A stretch of 64,000 nt of DNA from Mycolicibacterium litorale (GCA_002007745.1 CP019882.1:2294001-2358000); one strand, 5' to 3'. Counted from the stretch's first letter, positions 24,670 through 34,404 are shown. The notes: a model not told the origin generated them from the sequence alone. Made by a program: numbers and translations.

Positions 24670-26202
24670 ATGTCTGCCATGGGACGCACGAGTCGGACCG
24701 GCTCGGCGCTCTTGATCTGCACCGTGCTGGCAGTCGGTGGCACCGCCCCTTCGGCCGCGGCCACCGGGGAACCGGGCGCCGGTCAGGTGACGGTGCCGCA
24801 GGTCACGTGGAAGAGCTGCGCGCAATTCCTCGGTGACGCCGCACACGACATCCCGACCGCGCAGTGCACGACCGTCCCGGTTCCGATCGACGACGCGGAT
24901 CCCACTGGGCCGCAAGCACAGTTGGCGGTCATCAGGATCCCGGCCAGCGGTCAGCGCATCGGTGCGTTATTCGTCAACCCCGGTGGTCCGGGCGCCTCGG
25001 CGGTGGATTCGGCCGCCGGGATGGGCTACGCGCTGACGGGCAGCCCGATCAACGAACACTTCGACATCGTGGGCTTCGACCCGCGCGGCGTGGGCCACTC
25101 CACCCCGCAGCTGCGCTGTCGTACCGATGCCGAGGTCGACGCGTGGCGGCGCAACCCGATGGTCGACTACAGCCCGGCCGGGGTGGCGGCGATCGAGCGG
25201 ATCAATCGGGACTACGCCAAGGAATGCGCCGACAAGATGGGTACCGCATTCCTGGCCGGAGTCGGAACCGCCTCGGCGGCAAAGGATATGGACACGGTTC
25301 GTCAGGTGCTCGGCGACGACCAGATCAACTATCTCGGCTTCAGCTACGGCACCGAGTTGGGTACCGCGTATCTGGAGCGGTTCCCGCAGCACGTCCGCGC
25401 GATGGTTCTCGACGGCGCGATCGACCCGGCCGAGGACACCGTGCAATCGATCATCGAGCAGATGACCGGCTTCCAGGTGGTGTTCAACGATTACGCCGCC
25501 GACTGCGCGAAGTCAGCCGGCTGCCCGCTGGGCACCGATCCGGCGCAGTGGGTCAACCGCTTCCATGAATTGGTCGACCCGCTCGCCGTCAAGCCGGGCC
25601 CCGCTTCAGACCCGCGCGGCCTGAGTTACCAGGACGCGATCACCGGCACCTTCAACGCGCTTTACGCCCCGCAGTACTGGAAGTTCCTGACCAGCGGGCT
25701 GCTCGGCCTGCAACGCCAGACCGACGCCGGCGACCTGTTGCTGCTTGCCGACGAATACGAAGGACGCGACCCCTACGGGCACTACAGCAACGGGCAGGAC
25801 GCCTTCAACGCGATCCGGTGCGTCGACAGCCCGACGCCGACCGACCCGGCGGTATGGGCGGACATCGACCGTCGGACGCGCGAGTCGGCGCCATTCCAGT
25901 CCTACGGTCAGTTCACCGGATTCGCCCCCCGCGACATCTGTGCGTTCTGGCCGGTGCCGCCGACATCGGCACCGCATCCCGCGCCCCCGGCGCCGCCCGG
26001 CAGCGTCGTGGTGGTCTCCACCACGCACGATCCGGCCACCCCGTACGAGGCCGGGGTCAACCTGGCCCGCCAACTCAACGCGCCGTTGATCACCTATGAC
26101 GGCACGCAGCACACGGCGGTCTTCAACGGCGACGAGTGCGTCGACTCCGCCATCGTCAAGTACCTCGTCGACCAGGTGGTTCCGGACAACCTGCACTGTT
26201 GA
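24670..26202 (+). CDS. Exported TAP-like serine hydrolase, CaeA paralogue
   Basis: The 510-residue product is a tandem paralogue of the preceding gene, with the same triad segments: NPGGPGASA, YLGFSYGTELG (Ser), STTHDPATPYEAG (Asp) and DGTQHTAVF (His). Its N-terminus has a hydrophobic segment (ALLICTVLAVGGTAPSAAA) with an Ala-X-Ala-type cleavage site and no lipobox Cys, so it is probably secreted rather than lipid-anchored. It corresponds to M. tuberculosis Rv2223c by position. Candidate starts are ATG at 24670 or 24679; the GTG at 24628 would put an odd basic stretch before the signal. Confidence 0.88.
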   Translation: MSAMGRTSRTGSALLICTVLAVGGTAPSAAATGEPGAGQVTVPQVTWKSCAQFLGDAAHDIPTAQCTTVPVPIDDADPTGPQAQLAVIRIPASGQRIGALFVNPGGPGASAVDSAAGMGYALTGSPINEHFDIVGFDPRGVGHSTPQLRCRTDAEVDAWRRNPMVDYSPAGVAAIERINRDYAKECADKMGTAFLAGVGTASAAKDMDTVRQVLGDDQINYLGFSYGTELGTAYLERFPQHVRAMVLDGAIDPAEDTVQSIIEQMTGFQVVFNDYAADCAKSAGCPLGTDPAQWVNRFHELVDPLAVKPGPASDPRGLSYQDAITGTFNALYAPQYWKFLTSGLLGLQRQTDAGDLLLLADEYEGRDPYGHYSNGQDAFNAIRCVDSPTPTDPAVWADIDRRTRESAPFQSYGQFTGFAPRDICAFWPVPPTSAPHPAPPAPPGSVVVVSTTHDPATPYEAGVNLARQLNAPLITYDGTQHTAVFNGDECVDSAIVKYLVDQVVPDNLHC

Positions 26203-26222
26203 CAGCCAGGCGCAGCAGCCCT

Positions 26223-26238
26223 GTAACACGGAATTAAC
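26223..26238 (+). promoter_or_regulatory. Possible GlnR half-operator before glnA2
   Basis: GTAAC-N6-TTAAC has the AC-N9-AC spacing of a GlnR a/b site and lies 23 bases before the glnA2 start. A second a/b pair, as seen at glnA1, is not clear. A -10-like CATACG follows at 26248. Treat as a weak candidate. Confidence 0.35.
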
Positions 26239-26260
26239 ACCCGCTGCATACGCTCGCGTC

Positions 26261-27601
26261 ATGGACCGCCAGAAGGAATTCGTGCTGCGCACGCTGGAGG
26301 AGCGGGACATCCGCTTCGTCCGGTTGTGGTTCACCGACGTGCTCGGCTTCCTGAAGTCGGTGGCGATCGCCCCGGCGGAGCTGGAGGGCGCCTTCGAGGA
26401 GGGCATCGGCTTCGACGGGTCGTCGATCGAAGGCTTCGCGCGCGTCTTCGAATCCGACACCGTCGCTCGGCCCGACCCGTCGACATTCCAGGTGCTGCCC
26501 TGGACGACCAGCTCGGGCGACCACCACTCGGCCCGGATGTTCTGCGACATCACCATGCCCGACGGCTCGCCGTCCTGGGCCGACAGCCGCCATGTGCTGC
26601 GCCGGCAGTTGGCCAAGGCCAGCGATCTGGGATTCTCCTGCTACGTGCACCCCGAGATCGAGTTCTTCCTGCTCGAACCCGGGCCGTACGACGGCAGCAT
26701 CCCCGTCCCCGCCGACAACGGCGGCTACTTCGACCAGGCCGTGCACGATTCGGCGCCCAACTTCCGTCGCCATGCCATCGACGCCCTCGAGCAGATGGGC
26801 ATCTCGGTGGAGTTCAGCCATCACGAGGGCGCACCCGGTCAGCAGGAGATCGACCTGCGGTACGCCGACGCACTCTCGATGGCCGACAACGTGATGACGT
26901 TCCGATACGTCGTCAAGGAGGTCGCGCTCGGCGAGGGCGTGCGGGCGTCGTTCATGCCCAAGCCCTTCGCCGAATATCCCGGCTCGGCGATGCACACCCA
27001 CATGAGCCTGTTCGAGGGCGAGAACAACGCCTTCCACAGCCCCGACGACCCGCTTCAACTGTCCGACGTCGCGAAGTCGTTCATCGCCGGCATCCTGGAG
27101 CACGCCAGCGAGATCAGCGCGATCACCAATCAGTGGGTGAACTCCTACAAGCGCCTGGTGCACGGCGGCGAGGCCCCGACGGCGGCCTCCTGGGGTGCGT
27201 CCAACCGGTCGGCGCTGGTTCGGGTGCCGATGTACACCCCGCGCAAGGCGTCCTCCCGGCGTATCGAGGTGCGCAGCCCCGATTCGGCCTGCAACCCGTA
27301 CCTGACGTTCGCGGTGTTGCTGGCCGCCGGCCTGCGCGGCATCGAGAAGAACTACGTGCTGGGACCGCAGGCCGAGGACAACGTCTGGATGCTGACGGCC
27401 GAAGAGCGCCGGGCGATGGGCTACCGGGAACTGCCGTCCAGCCTGGGCATCGCGCTGTCGGAGATGGAGAATTCCGAACTGGTGGCCGAAGCGCTCGGTG
27501 AGCACGTCTTCGACTACTTCCTGCGCAACAAGCGCGCGGAGTGGGAGGACTACCGCAGCAATGTCACCCCGTTCGAGCTGAAGGCTTACCTGTCCCTCTA
27601 G
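26261..27601 (+). CDS. glnA2: Glutamine synthetase type I, GlnA2
   Basis: The 446-residue enzyme is of the short GSI-alpha type. It has GFDGSSIEGFARVFESD, the metal-binding EIEFFLLEPG, HHEGAPGQQEIDLR, HTHMSLF, NRSALVRVP and RRIEVRSPDSACNPYLTFA. It lacks the NLYDLPPEE-type adenylylation loop that glnA1 carries, so it should not be controlled by GlnE in that way. It makes glutamine from glutamate, ammonia and ATP, though the paralogues are not all active as glutamine synthetases. glnE follows on the same strand after 81 bases, as in M. tuberculosis. Confidence 0.95.
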   Translation: MDRQKEFVLRTLEERDIRFVRLWFTDVLGFLKSVAIAPAELEGAFEEGIGFDGSSIEGFARVFESDTVARPDPSTFQVLPWTTSSGDHHSARMFCDITMPDGSPSWADSRHVLRRQLAKASDLGFSCYVHPEIEFFLLEPGPYDGSIPVPADNGGYFDQAVHDSAPNFRRHAIDALEQMGISVEFSHHEGAPGQQEIDLRYADALSMADNVMTFRYVVKEVALGEGVRASFMPKPFAEYPGSAMHTHMSLFEGENNAFHSPDDPLQLSDVAKSFIAGILEHASEISAITNQWVNSYKRLVHGGEAPTAASWGASNRSALVRVPMYTPRKASSRRIEVRSPDSACNPYLTFAVLLAAGLRGIEKNYVLGPQAEDNVWMLTAEERRAMGYRELPSSLGIALSEMENSELVAEALGEHVFDYFLRNKRAEWEDYRSNVTPFELKAYLSL

Positions 27602-27682
27602 CGCGGTGTCGGGGCGGTGAGAGTGTCCCTGCGGCGAGGGTGAGATCGCGGCGACCGAGGGAATGATCGGTGCGCTACCGTC

Positions 27683-30658
27683 GTGCACGTGGCCAAACCA
27701 GCGACGCAGCGCCCACGCGTGCCCGGGGTGGGTCGACTCGGTCTGGTCGAACCCTCGGCGCCCGCTGACCTGGCGCGGCTGGGCTGGGACACCGACGCCC
27801 ACGTCGAGCTGTTGTGGTCGCTGTCGCGCGCCCCGGATGCCGACGTCGCTCTGCAGACGATCGTCCGGCTGGCCGAGGCGCTGGGGCCCGACTGGCCACA
27901 GCTCAACGCGGCGCTGCTGAAGGACCGCGGCCTGCGCGGCCGGCTGTTCTCCGTCGTCGGGTCGTCTCTGGCCCTCGGTGATCATCTGGTCGCCAACCCG
28001 ACGTCGTGGCATCTGCTGGAAGGCTCGGTGAGTCTGCCCGACGCCGCCCAGCTGCGCCGGTTGTTCGCCGACCGGATCGCCGAATCCGGGACCGCCGCAG
28101 CCGAGGTCATGCCGCGGTTACGGGTGCTCTACCGCGACCAGATGCTCATCCTGGCCGGGCTGGACCTGGCACCTACGGTCGAGAACGAACCGGTGCTGGC
28201 GTTCTCCACGGTCGGCGAGCATCTGGCGGACATGGCCGACGCCGCGCTGGACGCGGCGCTGCAGGTCGCCACCGCCACGGTGTGCAAGCCCGACGAGCCG
28301 GCGCCGCGCCTCGCGGTGATCGCGATGGGCAAATGCGGTGCACGGGAACTGAACTACGTCAGCGACGTCGACGTCATCTTCGTCGGCGAGTCCGCCGACT
28401 CGCTGACCACCCGAGTCGCCGGCGAGATGATGCGGTTGGCCTCGGACACCTTCTTCGAAGTGGACGCCGCGCTACGCCCCGAGGGCAAACAGGGCGCTCT
28501 GGTTCGAACTCTCGAATCACACGTCGCCTACTACCAGCGCTGGGCCAAGACGTGGGAGTTCCAGGCCCTGCTCAAGGCCAGGCCCGCGGTCGGCGACGCC
28601 GAACTGGGGCAGCAGTACATCGACGCGCTGATGCCGATGGTCTGGACCGCCTGCGAGCGTGAGGATTTCGTGCCCGAGGTGCAGGCGATGCGCCGTCGTG
28701 TCGAAGCCCTGGTCCCCGCCGACGTTCGCGACCGCGAGATCAAACTCGGCACCGGTGGACTGCGCGACGTCGAATTCGCGGTCCAGCTGCTGCAACTCGT
28801 GCACGGTCGCACCGACGACTCCCTGCACGTCGCCTCCACGGTGGACGCGCTGGCCGCGTTGGGCACCGGTGGGTATGTCGGCCGCGACGACGCCGCCAAC
28901 CTGACCGCGTCCTACGAGTTCCTTCGGCTGCTCGAACACCGCCTTCAGCTGCAGCGGCTCAAGCGCACCCATATGCTGCCCGCGCCCGACGACGACGAGG
29001 CGCTGCGCTGGCTGGCCCGCGCGGCGCACATGCGCCCTGACGGCACCCACGATGCGCTGGGCGTCCTGCGGGAGGAATTCAAACGGCAGAACCTGCGGGT
29101 GTCGCGGCTGCACGCCAAGCTGTTCTACCAGCCGCTGCTGGAGTCGGTGGGCCCGTCGGTGGGCTTCCCCTCCGGCATGACCCCGGCTGCCGCCGAACGT
29201 CAGTTGGCCGCGCTCGGCTACGAAGGGCCGCAAAGCGCGCTGACGCATCTCGGTGCCCTGGTCAATTCCAGCGGGCGCCGCGGCCGCGTCCAGTCGGTGC
29301 TGCTGCCGCGCCTGCTGGACTGGCTCTCCGATGCCCCCGATCCCGACAGCGGTCTGCTGGCCTACCGCCGGGTCAGCGAGGCGCTGTCCGACCAACGCTG
29401 GTATCTGGCGACGCTGCGTGACGAGAGCGCGGTCGCCAAGCGTCTGATGCGGGTACTGGGCACGTCTGCCTACGTGCCCGAACTGCTGATGCGGGCACCG
29501 GAGGTGATCCAGCAGTACGCCGACGGGCCGGCCGGACCCAAACTTCTCGACGTCGAACCCGACGGGGTGGCCAGGGCGCTGATCGCCTCGACCGGACGTC
29601 ATCCCGATCCGGTGCGGGCGATCGCCGCCGCCCGCACCCTGCGGCGCCGCGAACTGGCCCGGGTGGCCTCAGCCGACCTGCTCGGCATGCTCGAAGTCCG
29701 GGACGTCTGCACCGCACTGACCTCGGTGTGGGTCGCGGTGTTGCAGTCGGCGCTGGATGCGGTGATTCGGGCCAACACCCCTGACGACGATGTCGTCCCG
29801 GCCAGGCTCGCCGTGATCGGAATGGGCCGGCTCGGTGGTGGCGAACTGGGTTACGGCTCGGATGCCGACGTGATGTTCGTCTGCGAGCCGGTCAACGGCG
29901 CCGAGGAATCCCGCGCGGTGAAGTGGTCGGTCTCAATCGCCGAGCAGGTCCGGGCGCTGTTGGGAACGCCCAGTGCGGACCCACCTTTGGAGGTGGACAC
30001 CAACCTGCGCCCGGAGGGCCGGCAGGGTCCGCTGGTGCGCACGCTGGCGTCCTACGAGGCCTACTACGCGCAGTGGGCGCAGCCCTGGGAGATCCAGGCA
30101 CTGCTGCGCGCGCACCGGGTGGCCGGCGATATGGACCTCGGGCACCGATTCCTGTTGATGGTGGACAAGACCCGCTATCCCGCCGGCGGGGTGTCCGCCG
30201 AAGCGGTGCAGGAGATCCGGCGGATCAAGGCTCGGGTGGACGCCGAGCGGCTACCCCGCGGTGCCGACCCCAACACACACACCAAGCTGGGCCGCGGTGG
30301 GCTGGCCGATGTGGAGTGGACGGTGCAGCTCCTGCAGCTGCGGCACGCCCATCAGGTGCCGGCGCTGCACAACACCTCGACGTTGGAGTCCCTCGACGCG
30401 ATCGGCGCCGCAGAGTTGCTCGCCGAGGACGACGTCGACCTGCTCCGTCAAGCCTGGCTGACGGCGACCCGCGCCCGCAATGCTCTGGTGCTGGTGCGCG
30501 GCAAACCCACCGACCAGCTGCCCGGGCCGGGCCGCCAGCTCAATGCCGTGGCGGTAGCGGCGGGCTGGCACAACGACGACGGCAGTGAGTTCCTGGACAA
30601 CTACCTTCGGGTGACCCGTCGCGCCAAAGCGGTGGTGCTCAAGGTCTTCGGAAGTTAG
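27683..30658 (+). CDS. glnE: Bifunctional glutamine synthetase adenylyltransferase/deadenylase
   Basis: The 991-residue protein has two nucleotidyltransferase domains with helical spacers. The first carries [21 protein letters not shown] and the second [23 protein letters not shown]; each has the G-S/N-D-X-D metal motif. GlnE adds and removes AMP on the Tyr in the GlnA1 loop in response to nitrogen state. The N-terminal domain is the deadenylase and the C-terminal the adenylylase by family rule. The start may be GTG 27683 or GTG 27689; homologues begin near VAKPATQRP. The thioesterase gene follows after six bases. Confidence 0.95.
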   Translation: MHVAKPATQRPRVPGVGRLGLVEPSAPADLARLGWDTDAHVELLWSLSRAPDADVALQTIVRLAEALGPDWPQLNAALLKDRGLRGRLFSVVGSSLALGDHLVANPTSWHLLEGSVSLPDAAQLRRLFADRIAESGTAAAEVMPRLRVLYRDQMLILAGLDLAPTVENEPVLAFSTVGEHLADMADAALDAALQVATATVCKPDEPAPRLAVIAMGKCGARELNYVSDVDVIFVGESADSLTTRVAGEMMRLASDTFFEVDAALRPEGKQGALVRTLESHVAYYQRWAKTWEFQALLKARPAVGDAELGQQYIDALMPMVWTACEREDFVPEVQAMRRRVEALVPADVRDREIKLGTGGLRDVEFAVQLLQLVHGRTDDSLHVASTVDALAALGTGGYVGRDDAANLTASYEFLRLLEHRLQLQRLKRTHMLPAPDDDEALRWLARAAHMRPDGTHDALGVLREEFKRQNLRVSRLHAKLFYQPLLESVGPSVGFPSGMTPAAAERQLAALGYEGPQSALTHLGALVNSSGRRGRVQSVLLPRLLDWLSDAPDPDSGLLAYRRVSEALSDQRWYLATLRDESAVAKRLMRVLGTSAYVPELLMRAPEVIQQYADGPAGPKLLDVEPDGVARALIASTGRHPDPVRAIAAARTLRRRELARVASADLLGMLEVRDVCTALTSVWVAVLQSALDAVIRANTPDDDVVPARLAVIGMGRLGGGELGYGSDADVMFVCEPVNGAEESRAVKWSVSIAEQVRALLGTPSADPPLEVDTNLRPEGRQGPLVRTLASYEAYYAQWAQPWEIQALLRAHRVAGDMDLGHRFLLMVDKTRYPAGGVSAEAVQEIRRIKARVDAERLPRGADPNTHTKLGRGGLADVEWTVQLLQLRHAHQVPALHNTSTLESLDAIGAAELLAEDDVDLLRQAWLTATRARNALVLVRGKPTDQLPGPGRQLNAVAVAAGWHNDDGSEFLDNYLRVTRRAKAVVLKVFGS

Positions 30659-30664
30659 AGGCAG

Positions 30665-31324
30665 ATGGAATTCACCTGGGATGTCATCGCCGGCGACGAG
30701 TACGACCGGATCCGCGCTCTGCACGAGCCGCTGGCCGAGGCCGTGCGCAGGCTGATCGATGCCAGCATCCACACCGCAGCCGGCGCGGACACCATCGAGC
30801 GGGCGCGACAGACCATCGATGCGATCAGCACGACGCTGGAGAGCACCCCGACCGACAGGGCCCCGACGCTACGGCACGCCGAGACCGGCCTTCCGGTCAC
30901 CTGGCGCAATCCTGCTGTGGGACGCCATAATCCGGTCGCGCCGCCGATGATCGTCCACCACGAGGACGGCCGTTGCTGGAGTGAGTTCAGCCTCGGGCCG
31001 GTCTACGAGGGGCCGCCCGGACTGGTGCACGGCGGCATCTGCGCACTGCTGCTCGATCAGCTTCTCGGCGAGGTGGCCACCGACCAGCTGAGCATGCCGA
31101 AGTTCACCGGCACCATCACCCTGAAGTACCTGCGGGGCACCCCGCTCGGGCCGCTGCGGGCCGAGGCCTGGGTGGAGCGCAACGAGCAGTACAAGACCTA
31201 TGCCCGCGGCATTCTTGCCGACGCGCAGGGCACGACCGTCGAAGCGGAAGGGGTTTTCATCATGCCGGCGTGGGCACGTGATGGCGGGGGAGAGCGCAGC
31301 GAGTCGGGAGTCGCGGCCGGATGA
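30665..31324 (+). CDS. PaaI-type hotdog-fold thioesterase
   Basis: The 219-residue protein has a helical N-terminal part and a hotdog domain from about residue 85. The family segment GPPGLVHGGICALLLDQLLGE includes the HGG loop and the acidic residue typical of PaaI/YbgC-like acyl-CoA thioesterases, and KFTGTITLKYLRGTPLG forms the next strands. The substrate is unknown. Its stop overlaps the ATG of the next gene by four bases, and glnE lies just upstream, so it could be read from the glnE transcript. It belongs to an insert between glnE and glnA1 relative to M. tuberculosis. Confidence 0.85.
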   Translation: MEFTWDVIAGDEYDRIRALHEPLAEAVRRLIDASIHTAAGADTIERARQTIDAISTTLESTPTDRAPTLRHAETGLPVTWRNPAVGRHNPVAPPMIVHHEDGRCWSEFSLGPVYEGPPGLVHGGICALLLDQLLGEVATDQLSMPKFTGTITLKYLRGTPLGPLRAEAWVERNEQYKTYARGILADAQGTTVEAEGVFIMPAWARDGGGERSESGVAAG

Positions 31325-32181
31325 GGTTCTACGTCAGCGTCGCCTTTCTGGACACCCGCGAGATTGTCGAAATCGCCAAGGCGGCAGACGATCTGGGTTA
31401 CGACGGGCTCGGCATCCCCGACCACGTGGTGAACCTCGAAACCCTGGCCACCCCGTATCCGTACACCAAGAACGGTGAGCGTCGCTGGCCGCCGTTCACC
31501 GACTGGCCTGATCCCTGGGTGCTCGTCGGTGCACTGGCGCAGGCCACCGAGCGGCTGAAGTTCGTGACCACGGTCTACATTCCGGCGATGCGTGATCCCT
31601 ATTCTGCGGCCAAAGCCATTGGTACTGCGGCCTATCTGGCTGATGGCCGGGTGGAACTGGGCATCGGGGTGGGCTGGTGCGAAGAAGAGTTCACCCTGAT
31701 GGGCCAACAGTTCGCCAAGCGGGGCAAGCGCACCGACGAGATGATCGAACTGATGCGCGCGCTCTGGCAGCCGGGGTGGACGGAATTCGACGGCGAGTTC
31801 TATCAGACCCCACGGCTGGAGATGATGCCGACACCGCCGCACATCCCGATCTACAGCGGGGGACTGTCGGACATCGCCCTGCGGCGGGCAGCTCGTCTCG
31901 ACGGTTGGATCGGTGACCTCATCAGTCTGGACGAGGCCATCTTGCGGGTGGACAAACTTCGGGAGTTGCGCGCCGCCAAGGGTTTGACCATGGACGGTTA
32001 CTCGATCCTGACACCATTGACCGACGCCTTCACCACCGCGCACTACGAGCGGGCCGAGGCGGCCGGCATCACGGGCATCATCACGATGCCGTGGATGTTC
32101 TACTCGGGCATGCATGCGTCACTGGACGAGAAGATCGACGGGCTGCGGCGGTTCCGCAAGGACCTCGCCCTGGACGCTTAG
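31321..32181 (+). CDS. LLM-class (F420-dependent type) oxidoreductase
   Basis: The 286-residue protein has the luciferase-like monooxygenase TIM-barrel pattern: DDLGYDGLGIPDHVVN, TERLKFVTTVYIPAMRDPYSAAKAIGTAAYLADGRVELGIGVGWCEEEF, and PPHIPIYSGGLSDIALRRAARLDGWIGD. In mycobacteria most members of this class use coenzyme F420, and the GVGWCEEEF segment fits that group; the substrate is unknown. It is translationally coupled to the thioesterase upstream. Its end is five bases from the convergent acyl-CoA dehydrogenase stop. Confidence 0.87.
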   Translation: MRFYVSVAFLDTREIVEIAKAADDLGYDGLGIPDHVVNLETLATPYPYTKNGERRWPPFTDWPDPWVLVGALAQATERLKFVTTVYIPAMRDPYSAAKAIGTAAYLADGRVELGIGVGWCEEEFTLMGQQFAKRGKRTDEMIELMRALWQPGWTEFDGEFYQTPRLEMMPTPPHIPIYSGGLSDIALRRAARLDGWIGDLISLDEAILRVDKLRELRAAKGLTMDGYSILTPLTDAFTTAHYERAEAAGITGIITMPWMFYSGMHASLDEKIDGLRRFRKDLALDA

Positions 32182-32186
32182 CCCGG

Positions 32187-33338
32187 CTACAGCGAGCGGC
32201 CGATGATCTGCTTCATCACCTCGTTGGCCCCGGCGTAGATCCGCTGGACTCGGGCGTCCTCATACATCCGGGCGATCAGGTACTCGCGCATGTAGCCGTA
32301 GCCACCGTGCAGCTGTACGCAACGGTCGATGACGGCGCACTGCTGGTCGGTCAGCCAGTACTTGGCCATCGCCGCGTCGGTGCCGTCGAGCTCGCCACGC
32401 AGGTGAGCCTCGACGCAGTGGTCGAAGAACGTGCGGCAGGTACGGGCGATGGTGGCGCACTCAGCCAGTTCGAATGCCGTGTTCTGAAAGTCGAACAGGC
32501 TGTGGCCGAAGGCTTCTCGGGACTTGGTGTAGGCGACTGTCTCGTCCACCGCGCGTTCCATCCCGCCGATGGCCTGGGCGGCCACCACCAGGCGTTCCTG
32601 CGCGAGCTGGTCGATCATCTGTCCGAAGCCCTTGCCCTCGTCGGGACCGAGCAGGTTTGCCACCGGCACTCGTACATCGGTGAAGGACAGCTCGGAGGTG
32701 TCGGCGCCGTGTTGACCGACCTTGTCGAGCACCCGCGTCACCTGGAACCCTGGCGTGTCGCGAAGGTCGACGAGTAGCAACGAGATACCGCGGGCGCCGG
32801 CCTTGGGATCGGTCTTGACGGCCAACAGGATCATATCGGCCGAGCTTCCGTTGGTGATGAACGTCTTGGAGCCGTTGACGATGTACTCGTCGCCGCTGCG
32901 CACGGCGGTGGTCCGGAGTGCCTTGAGATCCGATCCGGCGCCCGCCTCGGTCATTCCGATGGCGCACAGCATCTCGCCGGTGGCCATCGGTGGCAGCCAG
33001 GTGCGTTTCTGCTCCTCCGAGCCGTACTTGACGATGTAGTGCGGAACGATGCCGCTGTGCACGCCGATGCCAAGCGATAGGTCACCGGCGTAACCCTGCG
33101 CGTCGAACACCGCGAGGTCATGGGCGAATGTGCCGCCGCCACCACCGTATTCCTCGGGTACCGAGCACAGCAGCAGACCGAGTTTGCCGGCCTCCAGCCA
33201 GACGCTGCGGTCGATGTGGCGCTGGGCGTCCCACTTCTCGACGTGGGCCACGACCTCGCGCTCGAAGAAGCCCCGCGCGAGTTCGTAGAGGGCGCTGACT
33301 TCGTCGTCGTGCCAGGACGGCACATGCTTGGCGGCCAT
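32187..33338 (-). CDS. Acyl-CoA dehydrogenase (FadE family, long-chain type)
   Basis: The 383-residue flavoenzyme has the ACAD signatures CAIGMTEAGAGSDLKALRTTA (FAD and substrate contacts) and QLHGGYGYMREYLIARMYEDARVQRIYAGANEVMK. The YEGT glutamate that is the base in medium-chain enzymes is Ala here (IYAGANE). The base is probably the Glu in FELAECATIARTC, as in long-chain ACADs where it sits on helix G. It oxidises acyl-CoA to enoyl-CoA in beta-oxidation; chain length is inferred. A DoxX gene ends four bases upstream, so the two are probably one transcript. Confidence 0.9.
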   Translation of the reverse strand: MAAKHVPSWHDDEVSALYELARGFFEREVVAHVEKWDAQRHIDRSVWLEAGKLGLLLCSVPEEYGGGGGTFAHDLAVFDAQGYAGDLSLGIGVHSGIVPHYIVKYGSEEQKRTWLPPMATGEMLCAIGMTEAGAGSDLKALRTTAVRSGDEYIVNGSKTFITNGSSADMILLAVKTDPKAGARGISLLLVDLRDTPGFQVTRVLDKVGQHGADTSELSFTDVRVPVANLLGPDEGKGFGQMIDQLAQERLVVAAQAIGGMERAVDETVAYTKSREAFGHSLFDFQNTAFELAECATIARTCRTFFDHCVEAHLRGELDGTDAAMAKYWLTDQQCAVIDRCVQLHGGYGYMREYLIARMYEDARVQRIYAGANEVMKQIIGRSL

Positions 33339-33342
33339 GGTG

Positions 33343-33744
33343 TCACCGCCGCCTGCGCGCGGTGTCCAGCGCGAAGGCGCCGCCGCCGGTGAAGACGAGC
33401 AGGAAGAAGGCGAAGCAGTACAGCACCGATAGCTCGCCGTTGTTGGTCAGCGGTATCCAGCCGTCTGGCAGATGCACGGTGAAGTACGCGAAAGCCATTG
33501 TGCCGGAGGCCAGGAAAGCCGCAACGCGGGTGAACAAGCCGGTTGTGACCAGCGCGCCGGTGAGGAACTCGATGACACCAGCGAAGAAGTCGGGCCACAC
33601 GCCGAACTCAGCGGCGGGCCCTGACGGCCAGCCGAACAACAGGCTCGTTCCGTGTCCGGTGAACAGCAGTCCGACGACGGCGCGGAACGCGCCGAGTGCC
33701 GTTGGGGAATGCGAGGCGAGGCGAGTGTCGAGCTGTGGACTCAT
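33343..33744 (-). CDS. DoxX family membrane protein (copy 1)
   Basis: The 133-residue protein has four hydrophobic helices. DoxX motifs are TALGAFRAVVGLLFTGHGTSLLFGWPSGPAAEFGVWPDFFAGVIEFLTGALVTTGLFTRVAAFLASGTMAFAYF and a C-terminal basic tail. It is closely similar to the gene at 33852 in protein and DNA, so the two are a tandem duplication. DoxX proteins are membrane components linked to thiol/oxidative stress in some mycobacteria; a role here is unknown. It is upstream of and adjacent to the acyl-CoA dehydrogenase. TAGGGT eight bases before the ATG looks like a leaderless -10 box. Confidence 0.88.
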   Translation of the reverse strand: MSPQLDTRLASHSPTALGAFRAVVGLLFTGHGTSLLFGWPSGPAAEFGVWPDFFAGVIEFLTGALVTTGLFTRVAAFLASGTMAFAYFTVHLPDGWIPLTNNGELSVLYCFAFFLLVFTGGGAFALDTARRRR

Positions 33745-33751
33745 GCGGTCG

Positions 33752-33757
33752 ACCCTA
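33752..33757 (-). promoter_or_regulatory. -10 box of DoxX copy 1 (leaderless)
   Basis: On the minus strand TAGGGT is followed by seven bases and then the ATG at 33744. The same hexamer and spacing occur before DoxX copy 2, which supports a real promoter copied with the gene. Confidence 0.5.
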
Positions 33758-33851
33758 CCGGCCGCACTGCCGTCCGAGTAGGGTCCAAGAGCTGGACCTC
33801 ACGCCAAAATGGCAGTCACTCAGTGGAACTGGCGCTCGGCGTGGATCGCTC

Positions 33852-34256
33852 TCAGCGCCGCCCGCGTGCGGAGTCCAGTGCAAATGCGCCCGCGCCGGTG
33901 AAGACCAAGAGGAAGAAGGCGAAGCAGTACAGCACCGAGAGCTCGCCGTTGTTGGTCATCGGGATCCACCCGGTGGGCAGGTGCTGGGTGAAATAGGCGA
34001 CGGCCATCTCGCCCGAGGCGATGAATGCCGCGATGCGGGTGAACAAGCCGAGCGTGATGAGCACCCCGGCGACGAGTTCGATGATGCCGGCATAGAAGCC
34101 GGGCCAGGAGCCCAGCTCGGCGGCGGGACCGCCGGTGGGCCAGCCGAAGAGCCAGTTGATCCCGTGGCAGGTGTAGAGCAGGCCGAAGACGACGCGGAAC
34201 AGGCTGAGCACAGTCGGGGAGTAAGTACCCAGGCGAGCATCCAGAGTGTTGGTCAT
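33852..34256 (-). CDS. DoxX family membrane protein (copy 2)
   Basis: The 134-residue protein parallels copy 1 almost throughout: YSPTVLSLFRVVFGLLYTCHGINWLFGWPTGGPAAELGSWPGFYAGIIELVAGVLITLGLFTRIAAFIASGEMAVAYF, then LPTGWIPMTNNGELSVLYCFAFFLLVFTGAGAFALDSARGRR. The last 35 codons are the most similar between copies at DNA level. Four membrane helices are predicted by eye. It has its own promoter-like TAGGGT and a perfect 14-bp palindrome upstream, which copy 1 lacks, so control of the copies may differ. Confidence 0.88.
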   Translation of the reverse strand: MTNTLDARLGTYSPTVLSLFRVVFGLLYTCHGINWLFGWPTGGPAAELGSWPGFYAGIIELVAGVLITLGLFTRIAAFIASGEMAVAYFTQHLPTGWIPMTNNGELSVLYCFAFFLLVFTGAGAFALDSARGRR

Positions 34257-34263
34257 GGCACCG

Positions 34264-34288
34264 ACCCTACTATTCGGACCGCGGTCCG
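34264..34288 (-). promoter_or_regulatory. Promoter and palindrome before DoxX copy 2
   Basis: TAGGGT (34264-34269) lies seven bases before the ATG. Directly upstream is CGGACCGCGGTCCG at 34275-34288, a perfect 14-bp palindrome placed in the promoter spacer, a usual repressor position. The cognate regulator is not in the window in any obvious way. Confidence 0.5.
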
Positions 34289-34369
34289 GATGGTTGTCCC
34301 GCGCGGCTCGCTAGGACCCGGTTTCTAGAACAAGTTGCAAATCTCCTGTGAATCTCTCTCGGCGGGCCC

Positions 34370-34396
34370 TTGACGGCCAACTCTTGCCACTATCGT
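34370..34396 (+). promoter_or_regulatory. Promoter of the small membrane protein gene
   Basis: TTGACG at 34370 and TATCGT at 34391 form a -35/-10 pair with a 15-base spacer. The -10 ends eight bases before a GTG at 34405, a leaderless arrangement that decides this start over the ATG at 34348. Confidence 0.45.
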
Positions 34397-34404
34397 TTTG
34401 CGCC

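Noticed and set aside
22020..24764. A 914-codon open frame on the minus strand across the WS/DGAT and caeA genes
   Set aside because: It is antisense to two clearly conserved genes, its translation has no family motifs, and long antisense frames are expected at this GC content.
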